A stretch of 36,357 nt of DNA from an uncultured Collinsella sp. (GCA_900554465.1 USHF01000002.1:1-36357), one strand, 5' to 3'. Counted from the stretch's first letter, positions 7,121-15,213 are shown. The notes: generated from the letters alone by a model not told the origin. A program made the numbers and translations.

Positions 7121-10100
7121 ATGCCCACCACCTCAACCGACCCGCGCGCCGCTGCCGCCGCGCTGCTGGTGCCCGGCACCACCTGTCACGGCTTTGCCGT
7201 CGAGCGCTGCGAGACCGTGCCCGAGCTCGACTCGGACGCCTACGTGCTGCGCCACACCGCCTCGGGCGCCCGCCTGCTGTACCTGGCGTGCGACGACGAA
7301 AACAAGGCTTTTGCCATTGGCTTTAAGACGCCGCCGGCTGATTCCACCGGCGTGTTCCATATCCTCGAGCACTCGGTGCTGTGCGGATCGGCCAAGTTTC
7401 CCGTCAAGGAGCCGTTTGTCGACCTGATCAAAAGTTCCATGCAGACGTTCCTCAACGCCATGACCTACCCCGACAAGACCATCTACCCTGTCGCCACCAC
7501 CAACGAGCAGGATCTGTACAACCTGATGGACGTGTACCTGGACGCGGTGTTCAACCCGGCCATCTACACCAAGCCCACCATTTTTGAGCAGGAGGGCTGG
7601 CACTACGAGCTGGACCTGCCGAAGGGCGCCGAGGGCGAGGGCAACGGCAGTTCCGCAAGCCTGCGCGAGGGAACCCTACGCTATAACGGCGTGGTTTTCA
7701 ATGAGATGAAGGGCGCGCTGTCCGACCCCATGAGCGTGCTGGACGATGCCGTCAACGCCGCGCTTTATCCCGACACCGCCTATGCGCACGAGAGCGGCGG
7801 CGACCCGCGCGCGATCCCTGCGCTCACCTACGAGCAGTTCCTGGACACGCACGCGCGCCACTACAATCCTTCCAACTCCTACATCACGCTCTACGGCGAC
7901 CTGGACGTGGACCGTGCACTGGCCTTTTTGGACGAGCGCTATCTGTCGCAGCCAAGTGCCGCGAGCCGCCGCATGGACGCTGCCGTTGCAGCCGGCGAGA
8001 ACCCGTCCACGCTGGCGCCCAATCCGCTAGTCGTGCAGGCGCCCGTGACCTGCGAGTACAAGCGTGTCGAGATGGCAACCACACCCGAGAACGCCCTGGT
8101 GGGCCTGGGTCTTGTGCTGGGCAGCGCGCTCGACCGCAAGCGCACGATCGCGGCGGACATCCTGTTCGAGGCACTGCTGGGTTCCAACGAGGCGCCGGTT
8201 AAGAAGGCCATTCTTGCCGCCGGCCTGGGCGGCAACGTGGTGAGCTACACCGCGGCCGAGAGCCTGCAGCCCTACGAGATCATCATGCTGCAAAACGCGC
8301 AGCCCGGCGTGGCGCGCGAGCTGCGCCGCGTGTTCCAGGACGCCTGCCGCGACCTGTGCGAGCACGGCGTTCCGCGCGAGCGCCTAGAGGCCATCATCAG
8401 CAGCAACGAATACGACCTGCGCCAGCGCGACTACGGTATCGCCGACGGCGTGGCCATTGCGTGCGACGCGCTGAGCACCTGGCTCTACGATGACGACGCC
8501 GCGACGCTGGCGCTCAAGTACGGCCCGGTGTACGAGGAGCTGCGCGGCGAGCTGGACGGCAGCTATTTTGAGGACCTGCTGCGCGAGCTCGTGCTGGAAA
8601 ACGACCACATGGCGCTGGTCGAGCTGGTGCCGGTGGATGCCGCCGAGGGTGCGGAGAGTGCCGAGGCCGTCGAGCTGGCAGCCAAGCGCGATGCCATGAC
8701 CGATGCCGAGCTGGCCGATGTGGTCGAGCGCACGGCTGCGCTGCGCGCCGCGCAGGAGGCGGATGACGCGCCCGAGGCCAAGGCCACGCTGCCACGCCTG
8801 CGCGTGTCCGACATTGGCGAGGCGCGCCCCGAGCCGCCGCTGGTCGTGGACACGACCGCGCCCATCCCCTGCCTGCGCCACGGCATCCCCACCAACCGCT
8901 TGGCCTACGCCATGCAGTATTTCGACCTGAGCTGCGTCGCGTTTGAAGACCTGCCCTATGTGACCCTGCTCTGTCGCCTGCTCAAACAGCTGCCCACGAG
9001 CGAACACTCGGCCGAGGAGCTCGACAACCTTATCGCCGGCAAGCTGGGCTTTTTGAGCTTTACGACCGAGGTCATGACGCAGCCCGACGTGGACGGCGTG
9101 CGCCCCTACCTGCTGGCGAGCGCCGGCGCCCTGTCCGAAAAGATCGATGCGCTGGCGAGCCTGCCGCGCGAGGTGTGGTCGAGCACGCTGTTGCTCGATG
9201 CCGACGCCGACCGCGTGCGCGACGTGCTCACGCAGATTCGCATTGGGCTTGAGCAGGGCTTCATTAACAACGGTCACTCGGCGGCTCTTGGTCGCGCGAT
9301 GAGCTACAGCTCGCCTTCGGCCGTGGTGCGCGAGCAGCTTTCGGGCGTGGACTTCTACCTGTTCCTGCGCGATCTTCTCGACCACTTTGACGAGCGCCTG
9401 GACGACCTGCGCGCCCAGCTTGCCGAGCTGGCAGGCCGCATCTTTGTGGCCGACGGCTGCCTGGCGAGCTTTACCGGCAGCGATGAGGACTTTGACGCGT
9501 ACTGGGCCGCCGCGGGCGACCTGGGGTTGGGCGCGGGCGACGGTGCTGTTGCCGGCCGCGACACACTCGTGGTGCCGACGCCGTGCGACCGCCACGAGGC
9601 TTTTGTCATCCCCAGCGACATCTGCTTTGCGGCAAGCGCATGCGACCCGCGTCGCTTGGGGCTCGACGTGACGGGCGCCTGGGCGGTTGCCGCCAACGCG
9701 CTCTCCTACGACTACCTGTGGAACGAGATCCGCGTGAAGGGTGGTGCGTACGGTTGCGGATTCCGCGCGGCCGGCGAGCGTCAGACGGCGTTCTACACCT
9801 ACCGCGACCCGGCAATCGACCCCTCGATTGAGCGCGTGGCGCGCGCGGGCGAATGGCTCGGCAGCTTTGAGCCCGACGAGGCCGCCTTTGAGGGCTTTAT
9901 CGTGAGCTGCGTGAGCGGTATGGACGCGCCGGTGAAGCCGTACGCGCTCACCAAGCGCCGCAACACGACCTACCTGGCCGGGCTCGATCCGCATGCACGC
10001 GAGGAGCGCCGCGCCCAGATGCTCGCCGCCACGCCTGGTGAGCTGCGCTCGCTCGGCGCCGGCGTGGCGCGTATCGCAGCCGAGTCGCCAACGTGCGTCT

Positions 10101-10165
10101 TTGGCGGCCGAGACGTCATCGCCAAGAGCAACGCCGGATTTAACGTCATCGACCTGATGGGCTAA
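7121..10165 (+). CDS. M16C metallopeptidase, PreP/Cym1-like (insulinase family)
   Basis: 1014 aa. The inverted zinc motif HxxEH is present as HILEH (H80, E83, H84) in the stretch VFHILEHSVLCGS, followed by PVKEPFVDLIKSS and FLNAMTYPDKT, which are typical of presequence-protease (PreP) peptidases. The third zinc ligand is probably E195 in VVFNEMKGAL. Both halves of the clam-shell are present, so the length is complete. Family members degrade short unfolded peptides. The start ATG at 7121 has AAAGGAG 7 bases upstream. It is a single gene with its own terminator. The strong G/C bias in third codon positions leaves long spurious open frames on the opposite strand. Confidence 0.93.
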   Translation: MPTTSTDPRAAAAALLVPGTTCHGFAVERCETVPELDSDAYVLRHTASGARLLYLACDDENKAFAIGFKTPPADSTGVFHILEHSVLCGSAKFPVKEPFVDLIKSSMQTFLNAMTYPDKTIYPVATTNEQDLYNLMDVYLDAVFNPAIYTKPTIFEQEGWHYELDLPKGAEGEGNGSSASLREGTLRYNGVVFNEMKGALSDPMSVLDDAVNAALYPDTAYAHESGGDPRAIPALTYEQFLDTHARHYNPSNSYITLYGDLDVDRALAFLDERYLSQPSAASRRMDAAVAAGENPSTLAPNPLVVQAPVTCEYKRVEMATTPENALVGLGLVLGSALDRKRTIAADILFEALLGSNEAPVKKAILAAGLGGNVVSYTAAESLQPYEIIMLQNAQPGVARELRRVFQDACRDLCEHGVPRERLEAIISSNEYDLRQRDYGIADGVAIACDALSTWLYDDDAATLALKYGPVYEELRGELDGSYFEDLLRELVLENDHMALVELVPVDAAEGAESAEAVELAAKRDAMTDAELADVVERTAALRAAQEADDAPEAKATLPRLRVSDIGEARPEPPLVVDTTAPIPCLRHGIPTNRLAYAMQYFDLSCVAFEDLPYVTLLCRLLKQLPTSEHSAEELDNLIAGKLGFLSFTTEVMTQPDVDGVRPYLLASAGALSEKIDALASLPREVWSSTLLLDADADRVRDVLTQIRIGLEQGFINNGHSAALGRAMSYSSPSAVVREQLSGVDFYLFLRDLLDHFDERLDDLRAQLAELAGRIFVADGCLASFTGSDEDFDAYWAAAGDLGLGAGDGAVAGRDTLVVPTPCDRHEAFVIPSDICFAASACDPRRLGLDVTGAWAVAANALSYDYLWNEIRVKGGAYGCGFRAAGERQTAFYTYRDPAIDPSIERVARAGEWLGSFEPDEAAFEGFIVSCVSGMDAPVKPYALTKRRNTTYLAGLDPHAREERRAQMLAATPGELRSLGAGVARIAAESPTCVFGGRDVIAKSNAGFNVIDLMG

Positions 10166-10169
10166 CCAC

Positions 10170-10211
10170 AAAGGTAGATTTTTGGGATATGCCTGAAAAT
10201 CTACCTTTTCT
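10170..10211 (+). terminator. Terminator after the M16 peptidase
   Basis: AAAGGTAGATTTT pairs with AAAATCTACCTTT, 13 bp, around a short loop, and is followed by TTTTCTTTT. It starts 5 bases after the stop codon. Confidence 0.88.
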
Positions 10212-10229
10212 TTTGCCGCAGTCTGCCGG

Positions 10230-10373
10230 TTTGTCTCGATCTGTAACGCCAGGACGGCAATATCGGCTCCAGATGTTACTAATCGAGACGTTTTCGGATG
10301 ACCCCGTCCCTTTGTCTCAATCTGTAACATCTAGGTCCGATTTTGCCGAGCTACTGTTACAGATCGAGACAAA
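10230..10373. repeat. Two tandem long inverted repeats (TTTGTCTCGATCTGTAAC family)
   Basis: TTTGTCTCGATCTGTAAC (10230-10247) is mirrored imperfectly by GTTACTAATCGAGAC (10275-10289). TTTGTCTCAATCTGTAACA (10311-10329) is mirrored by TGTTACAGATCGAGACAAA (10355-10373) with one non-Watson-Crick position. The two hairpins sit side by side between the M16 peptidase terminator and the 5-formyl-THF cyclo-ligase gene. I see no gene in 10166-10527. Confidence 0.75.
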
Positions 10374-10464
10374 CCGCCGCGAACACCCGCTCTTCGTCAA
10401 AACCCACGAAGGTGTCCATGAACCGCCCCCTTTGCGATGGTTTATGTGGTGGTTTGGGTGTTTG

Positions 10465-10511
10465 CCCAGATAAAACCTGCCAAAATAAACCTGTCCCTTT
10501 TTGGTAGGTTT
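10465..10511. repeat. Intergenic hairpin element, family C, copy 1
   Basis: AAACCTGCCAAAA (10473-10485) is mirrored by TTTTGGTAGGTTT (10499-10511) around ATAAACCTGTCCC, with a CCCAGATA flank. The same unit recurs at 20341-20386, 22473-22518 and 30281-30319. This copy ends about 5 bases before the ribosome binding site of the 5-formyl-THF cyclo-ligase. Confidence 0.85.
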
Positions 10512-10527
10512 GCTAGAGGAGGTTGGG

Positions 10528-11124
10528 ATGGACAAGGCCGAGTTGCGGCGGGCGGTGATTGCTCGGCGCGATGCTCTTGATTTGGATGTGCGGGCGGCGA
10601 AGTCTACCGTTGTCTGCGCGCGGCTGGTTGAGCTGTTGGATCACTTGGGTGCCGCAGAGCCGCACACCGTTGCCGCCTATGCCGCGATGGGTTCCGAGGT
10701 CGACCCAGCCGCGTTTGCCGCTGCGACCGCCAAACACGGCTGGCGCGTGGCCTATCCGTGCATGTTCTCGGCAACAGACGCCGCAGCTTGTGGCCAGCGC
10801 ATGTGCATGCGGGCAGTTGCCGCCGACGATGCGTCCGCGGCTCCGTTTATCGCCCACCCCACGCGGGCCTTTGCGGCCACGGACATCGACAGCAGCCGCT
10901 TCCCCATCGTGCCTGCCGAAGCTCTCGACATGATCATCGTGCCGCTCGTAGCATTCGACCGCGCCGGCGCGCGCCTGGGCTACGGCGGCGGCTGCTATGA
11001 CCGCTACCTGCCCATGCTCTCGTCCGCATGTCAAATCATCGGCATAGCCTTTGACGAGCAGCGTGTCGGCCACGTTCCCACCGACGCCCACGACCTGCCG
11101 CTACCCCACATCATCAGCGCCTGA
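10528..11124 (+). CDS. 5-formyltetrahydrofolate cyclo-ligase (MTHFS)
   Basis: 198 aa from the ATG at 10528, which has GAGGAGG just upstream. It converts 5-formyl-THF to 5,10-methenyl-THF using ATP in one-carbon metabolism. The family motif LGYGGGCYDRYL (about residues 150-161) is intact, as are the N-terminal basic stretch (ELRRAVIARRDAL) and IIVPLVAFDRAGARLGYG. Length is normal for the YgfA/Fau family. It is a single gene with repeat elements both upstream and downstream. Confidence 0.93.
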   Translation: MDKAELRRAVIARRDALDLDVRAAKSTVVCARLVELLDHLGAAEPHTVAAYAAMGSEVDPAAFAAATAKHGWRVAYPCMFSATDAAACGQRMCMRAVAADDASAAPFIAHPTRAFAATDIDSSRFPIVPAEALDMIIVPLVAFDRAGARLGYGGGCYDRYLPMLSSACQIIGIAFDEQRVGHVPTDAHDLPLPHIISA

Positions 11125-11150
11125 TCGCCGCTGTATCGCACCCGCAAGAT

Positions 11151-11214
11151 GAGCGTGGAAAATCTCCCACTTTGAGCCCCCTTACGAGCCAAAAACGGGA
11201 GATTATCCACGCTC
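11151..11214. repeat. Intergenic hairpin element, family A, copy 1
   Basis: GAGCGTGGAAAATCTCCC (11151-11168) is mirrored by GGGAGATTATCCACGCTC (11197-11214) with one mismatch. The loop contains CTTTGAG and GAGCCAAAAAC. Other copies are at 12602-12665 and 27834-27897. It lies 27 bases after the 5-formyl-THF cyclo-ligase stop, could act as its transcript end, but lacks a T run. Confidence 0.88.
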
Positions 11215-11225
11215 ATTCAACAAGC

Positions 11226-11316
11226 GTCCAAAAATCCACGCTCGTGTGTCCGAAAATCCACGCTTAACCAATGCGCGTCCAGATTTCCACACTCGTCCGT
11301 CCGGATTTCCACGCTT
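11226..11316. repeat. Four tandem short repeats (GTCCGAAAATCCACGCTC type)
   Basis: Copies start at 11226, 11248, 11277 and 11299, each about 18 bp and spaced 22-29 bp. They share TCCACGCTC with the stem of hairpin family A. More copies are at 12677 and 12699, and inverted ones at 1982, 19273 and 19302. Spacers are short and irregular, so this is not a CRISPR. Confidence 0.75.
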
Positions 11317-11342
11317 GTGCGGCTCAACGCCCTGCAACCGCC

Positions 11343-12305
11343 TCAACACGCACGCGGCACGCCGGCAACCTTGAGTTTGCGATCGAGCTTTGACGGGTCC
11401 CTCAGATCATCCCAACACAAGCGCACGATTTTGCAGTTATCAAGCAGCGAAAGCCTCGACTCGCGCTGACGTTCATCAAATTGCGCCTTTGCGAGCTTGC
11501 CCTCCTCCGCCGCTTTCTCGCTTTTAACGAATCCGTCGAACTCCCCGATAATCAGTCGGTCGCCCACACGCCACAAGTAGTCAACGCGATATGGCCGTCC
11601 CGGCTCAACTGGGTCGAACAGCTCAACTTGCAGCTCCGGCGTCTGCCAGCCGCGCTCGATCATCAGCGCGCGTGCCTTGGACTCGCCGCCGCTTTCCGAC
11701 AGGCCATCGGCACACCGCGCAACCCTGCGCGCCGTCACAACACCACGACGATTCAGGCCAAGATTGTCGACAGTCTCAACGAGATGCTCCATCGACAACA
11801 GCTGCTCATGAAGCGCTGAGTCCGCAATGATCAGTCCCTCGACAAACGATGCATCGACCAGGCAATCCGCAATCGTTTGATCGATATCGGTCACGGCAAT
11901 ATCCATCTGGCTGGCCCGTGTTCGATGAGCATAGCGATGGCGAATGACCTGAGAGCCCGGCGTCGTCGATTGCGCCGGCATCGCGGCGATATGGATGTGC
12001 GTCAAATTGGCATGCGAAACCGAAAGACCATAGACGACGGCCGCCGTATAGGAGCAAAACGTCCAGTCGGGGTGCTTTTGCGCAAGCGCCCGCACCCGAT
12101 GCAGATAACGCTGCCGAAACTTGAGCTCGGACCAGTATTCCGGACGCGCGTACAGTCCCGGCATGACCACTTCGAGACTTCCCGCCGCCACCCGCCGCTC
12201 AATCTGCTTTGCCTCCGCCATCGTGCGCGCGTACACGCAGCTCATCTGCTGCTCGCACGCTTTAATGTGGCCTGTAAGTCTTTGATTCGCCGTCGCGTTT
12301 GCCAT
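11343..12305 (-). CDS. AbiEi-like antitoxin-domain protein with Vsr/DUF559-like nuclease C-terminus
   Basis: 320 aa from the ATG at 12305 (GGGAGG 4 bases upstream). An in-frame TTG at 12368 would add 21 residues but has no ribosome binding site. The N-terminal part (about 25-75) resembles the AbiEi winged helix (MAEAKQIERRVAAGSLEVV, MPGLYARPEYW). The C-terminal part (about 205-310) has a PD-(D/E)XK-like arrangement: GGESKARAL, RVDYLWRVGDRLIIGEFDG and a late WDDLRDP. Proteins of this build are common as orphans in actinobacteria. No AbiEii toxin gene is adjacent, so a complete type IV toxin-antitoxin pair is not supported. The assignment is by motif recall; function is unknown. Confidence 0.65.
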   Translation of the reverse strand: MANATANQRLTGHIKACEQQMSCVYARTMAEAKQIERRVAAGSLEVVMPGLYARPEYWSELKFRQRYLHRVRALAQKHPDWTFCSYTAAVVYGLSVSHANLTHIHIAAMPAQSTTPGSQVIRHRYAHRTRASQMDIAVTDIDQTIADCLVDASFVEGLIIADSALHEQLLSMEHLVETVDNLGLNRRGVVTARRVARCADGLSESGGESKARALMIERGWQTPELQVELFDPVEPGRPYRVDYLWRVGDRLIIGEFDGFVKSEKAAEEGKLAKAQFDERQRESRLSLLDNCKIVRLCWDDLRDPSKLDRKLKVAGVPRAC

Positions 12306-12601
12306 GTCGCCTCCCAACTCTTGGAACGACGCCAACGTACCAGACGGTTTCATGCGAAGTCTGACCAAATGCTGTCCAGCAGCTGACTAAATGCTTGACG
12401 GTTTTGGATGTTTTAGGCCAATGCTCCATATCTGCAGGTAGAGCGGTTGTCCAGAGGTCCCTGTCTCCACATTTTGAGCCTCAAAAGCCACCGACTTCAT
12501 TGAAAGAAAATATGCCGTGGATCAAAACTACCTAGTTTGCGATGTAGTCCGCATGTACTCAACGCGTGATGATGCCGACGGTACGGCAGCTGCAAAAAAA
12601 T

Positions 12602-12665
12602 GAGCGTGGATAATCTCCCGCTTTGAGACCCCTTGTGAGCCAAAAACGGGAGATTATCCACGCTC
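12602..12665. repeat. Intergenic hairpin element, family A, copy 2
   Basis: GAGCGTGGATAATCTCCCG (12602-12620) is mirrored perfectly by CGGGAGATTATCCACGCTC (12647-12665). It lies in the 508-base gene-free stretch 12306-12813, which otherwise holds the upstream region of the AbiEi-like gene, two short repeats and the low-complexity tract next to metA. I see no gene in that stretch. Confidence 0.9.
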
Positions 12666-12676
12666 ACGTTGCAAAC

Positions 12677-12716
12677 GTCCGATTATCCACGCTCGTGTGT
12701 CCGGATTTCCACGCTC
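12677..12716. repeat. Two short GTCCG-ATCCACGCTC repeats
   Basis: GTCCGATTATCCACGCTC at 12677-12694 and GTCCGGATTTCCACGCTC at 12699-12716. They directly follow hairpin family A copy 2, the same order as at 11151-11316. Confidence 0.75.
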
Positions 12717-12720
12717 ATCA

Positions 12721-12813
12721 CGCAACAGACACGGCAGCGGTCACGGCAACAGATACGGCAACCGCCACAGCCATAGCAGCTGCCACCGCCACAGCGGCAG
12801 CCACGGCCGCGGC
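12721..12813 (-). repeat. GCN/GTN low-complexity tract, in frame downstream of the metA stop
   Basis: Read on the minus strand in the metA frame after its TAG, this tract gives about 31 codons that are almost all Ala and Val before a TGA. It is an imperfect trinucleotide/hexanucleotide repeat. It could be a decayed or phase-variable tail of MetA, or simply slippage-prone spacer. Confidence 0.5.
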
Positions 12814-13740
12814 CTAGTGCTCCTCGCCGGCGCGGGCCAGGTCGTAGGGCGTGGTCTGGTAGACGTAGTAGTTGAGCCAGTTGGTGTAGAGCAGCTGAGC
12901 CTGGCTGCGCCAGACGTTGCGCGGCTCGGCGGTGGGATCGTCGCCCGGGAAGTAATGCGCCGGCACCTGAGGGTTGAGCCCGCGCTTCACGTCGCGCTCG
13001 TACTCCAGGCGCAGCGTGTCGGTATCGTACTCGGGATGGCCAAAGACAAAAAAGCGGCGGCTGTCGGTCGACTTGACGATATACAGGCCTACCTCGTCGG
13101 ACACGGCCACGACTTCAAGCTGCGGCTCGGCCTCCACGTCCTCGCGGCGCACATCGGTGTTGCGCGAATGCACGGCATAGAAGCGGTCGTCAAAGCCGCG
13201 GACCAGCGGGCTTTGCGGCTTCACCAGATAATGCTCGAACACGCCACTTGCCTTGGCCGGTAGATCGTACTTCTGAATGCCGTAATGATGGTAGAGCCCC
13301 GCCTGCGCGCCCCAACAAATGTGCAGCGTGGAGTGCACGTGCGTGGTGGACCAGTCCATGATCTGGCAGAGCTCGGACCAGTAGTCGACCTCCTCGAATG
13401 GCATCTGCTCCACGGGCGCGCCCGTGATAATCAGGCCGTCGTAGTGGATGTCGCGGATGTCGTCGAACGTGCGGTAGAACGTCTCCAGGTGGCCGGCGCT
13501 CACGTGCGTGGCCTCGTGCGTCTTGGTGCGCAGCAGGTCCACCTCCACCTGCAACGGCGTGTTGGAGAGTTTGCGCATAATCTGCGTCTCGGTGGCGATC
13601 TTGGTGGGCATGAGGTTGAGGATGAGCACACGCAGCGGACGGATGTCCTGGTGCAGCGCGCGGTACTCGGTCATGACAAAGATGTTCTCGCTCTCGAGCT
13701 GCGCGGCGGCAGGGAGGGCGTCGGGGATGCGAATGGGCAT
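12814..13740 (-). CDS. metA: Homoserine O-acyltransferase (MetA family; predicted O-acetyltransferase)
   Basis: 308 aa, full length. It acylates L-homoserine in the first committed step of methionine synthesis. The catalytic cysteine is C142 in HICWGAQAG; H235 and E237 in FVFGHPEYD complete the active site. Residue 111 is Glu (PVEQMPFEEVDYW). In this family Glu at 111 goes with acetyl-CoA and Gly with succinyl-CoA, so I predict O-acetylhomoserine as product (EC 2.3.1.31 activity) despite the MetA name. The start ATG at 13740 has AAGGAG 5 bases upstream. It is a single gene. I found no convincing SAM riboswitch in 13741-13912. Confidence 0.95.
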   Translation of the reverse strand: MPIRIPDALPAAAQLESENIFVMTEYRALHQDIRPLRVLILNLMPTKIATETQIMRKLSNTPLQVEVDLLRTKTHEATHVSAGHLETFYRTFDDIRDIHYDGLIITGAPVEQMPFEEVDYWSELCQIMDWSTTHVHSTLHICWGAQAGLYHHYGIQKYDLPAKASGVFEHYLVKPQSPLVRGFDDRFYAVHSRNTDVRREDVEAEPQLEVVAVSDEVGLYIVKSTDSRRFFVFGHPEYDTDTLRLEYERDVKRGLNPQVPAHYFPGDDPTAEPRNVWRSQAQLLYTNWLNYYVYQTTPYDLARAGEEH

Positions 13741-13885
13741 GGATGCTCCTTACGAGTCGGTTGCAGCTATGGTACAACGAGCGGCCCCATCCGCGCGAGC
13801 ACATCGCCCAGCGATGCCGTCAGCGGCCCAAATCACCCCAAAAGTAGAGATTAAGGCATGTCCCAAAAAACTACTTCGCTTTAGC

Positions 13886-13914
13886 TTAGCAAAGTGACAG
13901 CAGGACGCTACAAT
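13886..13914 (+). promoter_or_regulatory. Sigma-70-type promoter of the dehydrogenase gene
   Basis: TTAGCA (13886-13891) and TACAAT (13909-13914) are separated by 17 bases, about 38 bases before the start codon. AAAGGA at 13939-13944 is the ribosome binding site. Confidence 0.55.
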
Positions 13915-13951
13915 GGTTCGACGCGAAAAACTCGGCCGAAAGGATACATAT

Positions 13952-14929
13952 ATGTACCAGACGCGTAAGATCGGTGTGGTCGGCCAGGGCCACGTAGGAG
14001 CACATGTCGCCAACAGCCTGCTCATGCAGGGCATTGCCGATGAACTGTACCTGTGCGATATCAACGAGGCCAAGGTGACGTCCGAGGTCCAGGACCTGCG
14101 CGACTCCCTTTCGTTTGTCCCGTACAACACCAAGATCGTCAACTGCTACGACCACTACGAGGAGCTGGCCTGCTGCGACGTCATCGTCAACGCCGCCGGT
14201 AAGGTCGCGCTGGCCGCTGGCAACCGCGACGGCGAGCTGTTCTTTACCACCGACGCCGCCCGCTCCTTTGCCAAGCGCATCGTCGATGCTGGCTTTGACG
14301 GCATCTTCGTAAGTATCTCCAACCCCTGCGACGTCGTGTGCACCGAGCTGTGGCATCTGACCGGCTACGATCCCAAAAAGATCATCGGCTCGGGCTGCGG
14401 CCTGGACTCCGCCCGCCTGCGCACCGAGATCTCCAAGAAGGTCGGCGTGAGCCCCAAGTCCATCGACGCCTACATGATCGGCGAGCACGGTTTTAGCCAG
14501 CTTGCCGCCTTTAAGGCCGCAACCATCGCCGGCAAGAGCCTCAACGAGCTTCAGGCCGAGAACCCCGACAAGTACGCGTTCGACCACATGGAGGTCGAGG
14601 AACTCGCGCGCAAGGGCGGCTATGTGACCTACGCTGGCAAGCAGTGCACCGAGTACGCCGTCGCCAACTCCGCCGCGCGCGTCTGCGCCGCCGTGCTGCA
14701 CAACGAGCACGCCGTGCTTTCCGCCTCCACGCTCATGACCGGCCAGTATGGCGAGGAGGGCATCTTTACCTCCCTGCCGTGCGTGATCGGTGCCGAGGGC
14801 GTCGAGGAGGTCTACACGCTCGACCTGTCCGAGCACGAGCTCGAGGGCTTCCACAAGAGCTGCCAGCACATCCGCGACAACATCGCCCAGCTCGACTGGT
14901 GGGACGCCGAGGCATACGACGCGAAGTAA
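13952..14929 (+). CDS. L-lactate / L-2-hydroxyacid dehydrogenase family (LDH/MDH fold)
   Basis: 325 aa from the ATG at 13952 (AAAGGA 7 bases upstream); an earlier in-frame ATG at 13913 overlaps the promoter and has no ribosome binding site. The NAD site is GVVGQGHVGAHVA with an acidic LCDIN at the end of beta-2. The catalytic histidine is in IGEHGFSQ, and LDSARLR carries the Asp and the substrate-binding Arg. The active-site loop (GKVALAAGNRDGELF) differs from the GESR loop of classical lactate dehydrogenases and is closer to L-2-hydroxyisocaproate dehydrogenase (HicDH). It could reduce pyruvate or a bulkier 2-oxo acid, regenerating NAD+ in fermentation. Family certain, substrate not. Confidence 0.88.
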   Translation: MYQTRKIGVVGQGHVGAHVANSLLMQGIADELYLCDINEAKVTSEVQDLRDSLSFVPYNTKIVNCYDHYEELACCDVIVNAAGKVALAAGNRDGELFFTTDAARSFAKRIVDAGFDGIFVSISNPCDVVCTELWHLTGYDPKKIIGSGCGLDSARLRTEISKKVGVSPKSIDAYMIGEHGFSQLAAFKAATIAGKSLNELQAENPDKYAFDHMEVEELARKGGYVTYAGKQCTEYAVANSAARVCAAVLHNEHAVLSASTLMTGQYGEEGIFTSLPCVIGAEGVEEVYTLDLSEHELEGFHKSCQHIRDNIAQLDWWDAEAYDAK

Positions 14930-14970
14930 GCGTCGGTTGCCGCGACACCTCGCTCATACGGACGCCATGC

Positions 14971-15013
14971 AAAGCGGGCCGCGCCGGAAACCCACCGGCA
15001 CGGCCCGCTTTTT
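14971..15013 (+). terminator. Terminator after the dehydrogenase gene
   Basis: AAAGCGGGCCG (14971-14981) pairs with CGGCCCGCTTT (15001-15011), with an inner GCCGG/CCGGC stem, followed by TTTTT. Confidence 0.92.
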
Positions 15014-15045
15014 GACTCACACGGCACGCTTGCAGTTTTAGGTCT

Positions 15046-15213
15046 AATACTTTTCCCGAAAAGTGAACGAGCAAAAACAAGCCCCCGAAGCATCGACACT
15101 TTATGGGGACCACTTCCTGCAGTTTCATTAAGATTTTCCTGCGGTTTTGGCACCAAAAAATGTCAATGCTTCGGGGGTCAAAAATAGGTCGTTCACTTCT
15201 GGGGAAAAGTATT
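15046..15213. repeat. 168-bp terminal-inverted-repeat hairpin element (family E)
   Basis: The ends AATACTTTTCCCGAAAAGTG (from 15046) and CACTTCTGGGGAAAAGTATT (to 15213) are inverted repeats of about 25 bp with few mismatches. Inside, CCCCCGAAGCATCGACA (15082-15098) is mirrored by TGTCAATGCTTCGGGGG (15161-15177). The apical part contains CCTGCGGTTTT (15138-15148), an 11-mer also found in two other hairpin elements of this window. No open frame of note. It may be a MITE-like element or a structured RNA. It occupies most of the stretch 15014-15310. Confidence 0.75.

Noticed and set aside
10170..10211. Riboswitch downstream of the peptidase gene
   Set aside because: The structure is a simple hairpin with a T run directly after a stop codon, so it is a terminator.
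8384..10330. 648-codon open frame opposite the M16 peptidase
   Set aside because: It is antisense to a clear zinc peptidase with intact motifs. The frame is His/Arg/Gln-rich with no recognisable domain and arises from the strong G/C third-position bias of the real gene.
11226..11316. Possible CRISPR array
   Set aside because: Repeats are only about 18 bp, degenerate, with 4-11-base spacers and no cas genes; they are arms of the family A palindrome.
11343..12305. Complete type IV AbiE toxin-antitoxin system
   Set aside because: No AbiEii-type nucleotidyltransferase gene is adjacent on either side.
13741..13912. SAM riboswitch upstream of metA
   Set aside because: I looked for conserved SAM-riboswitch stems and found none; only a start-proximal ribosome binding site and the divergent dehydrogenase promoter.
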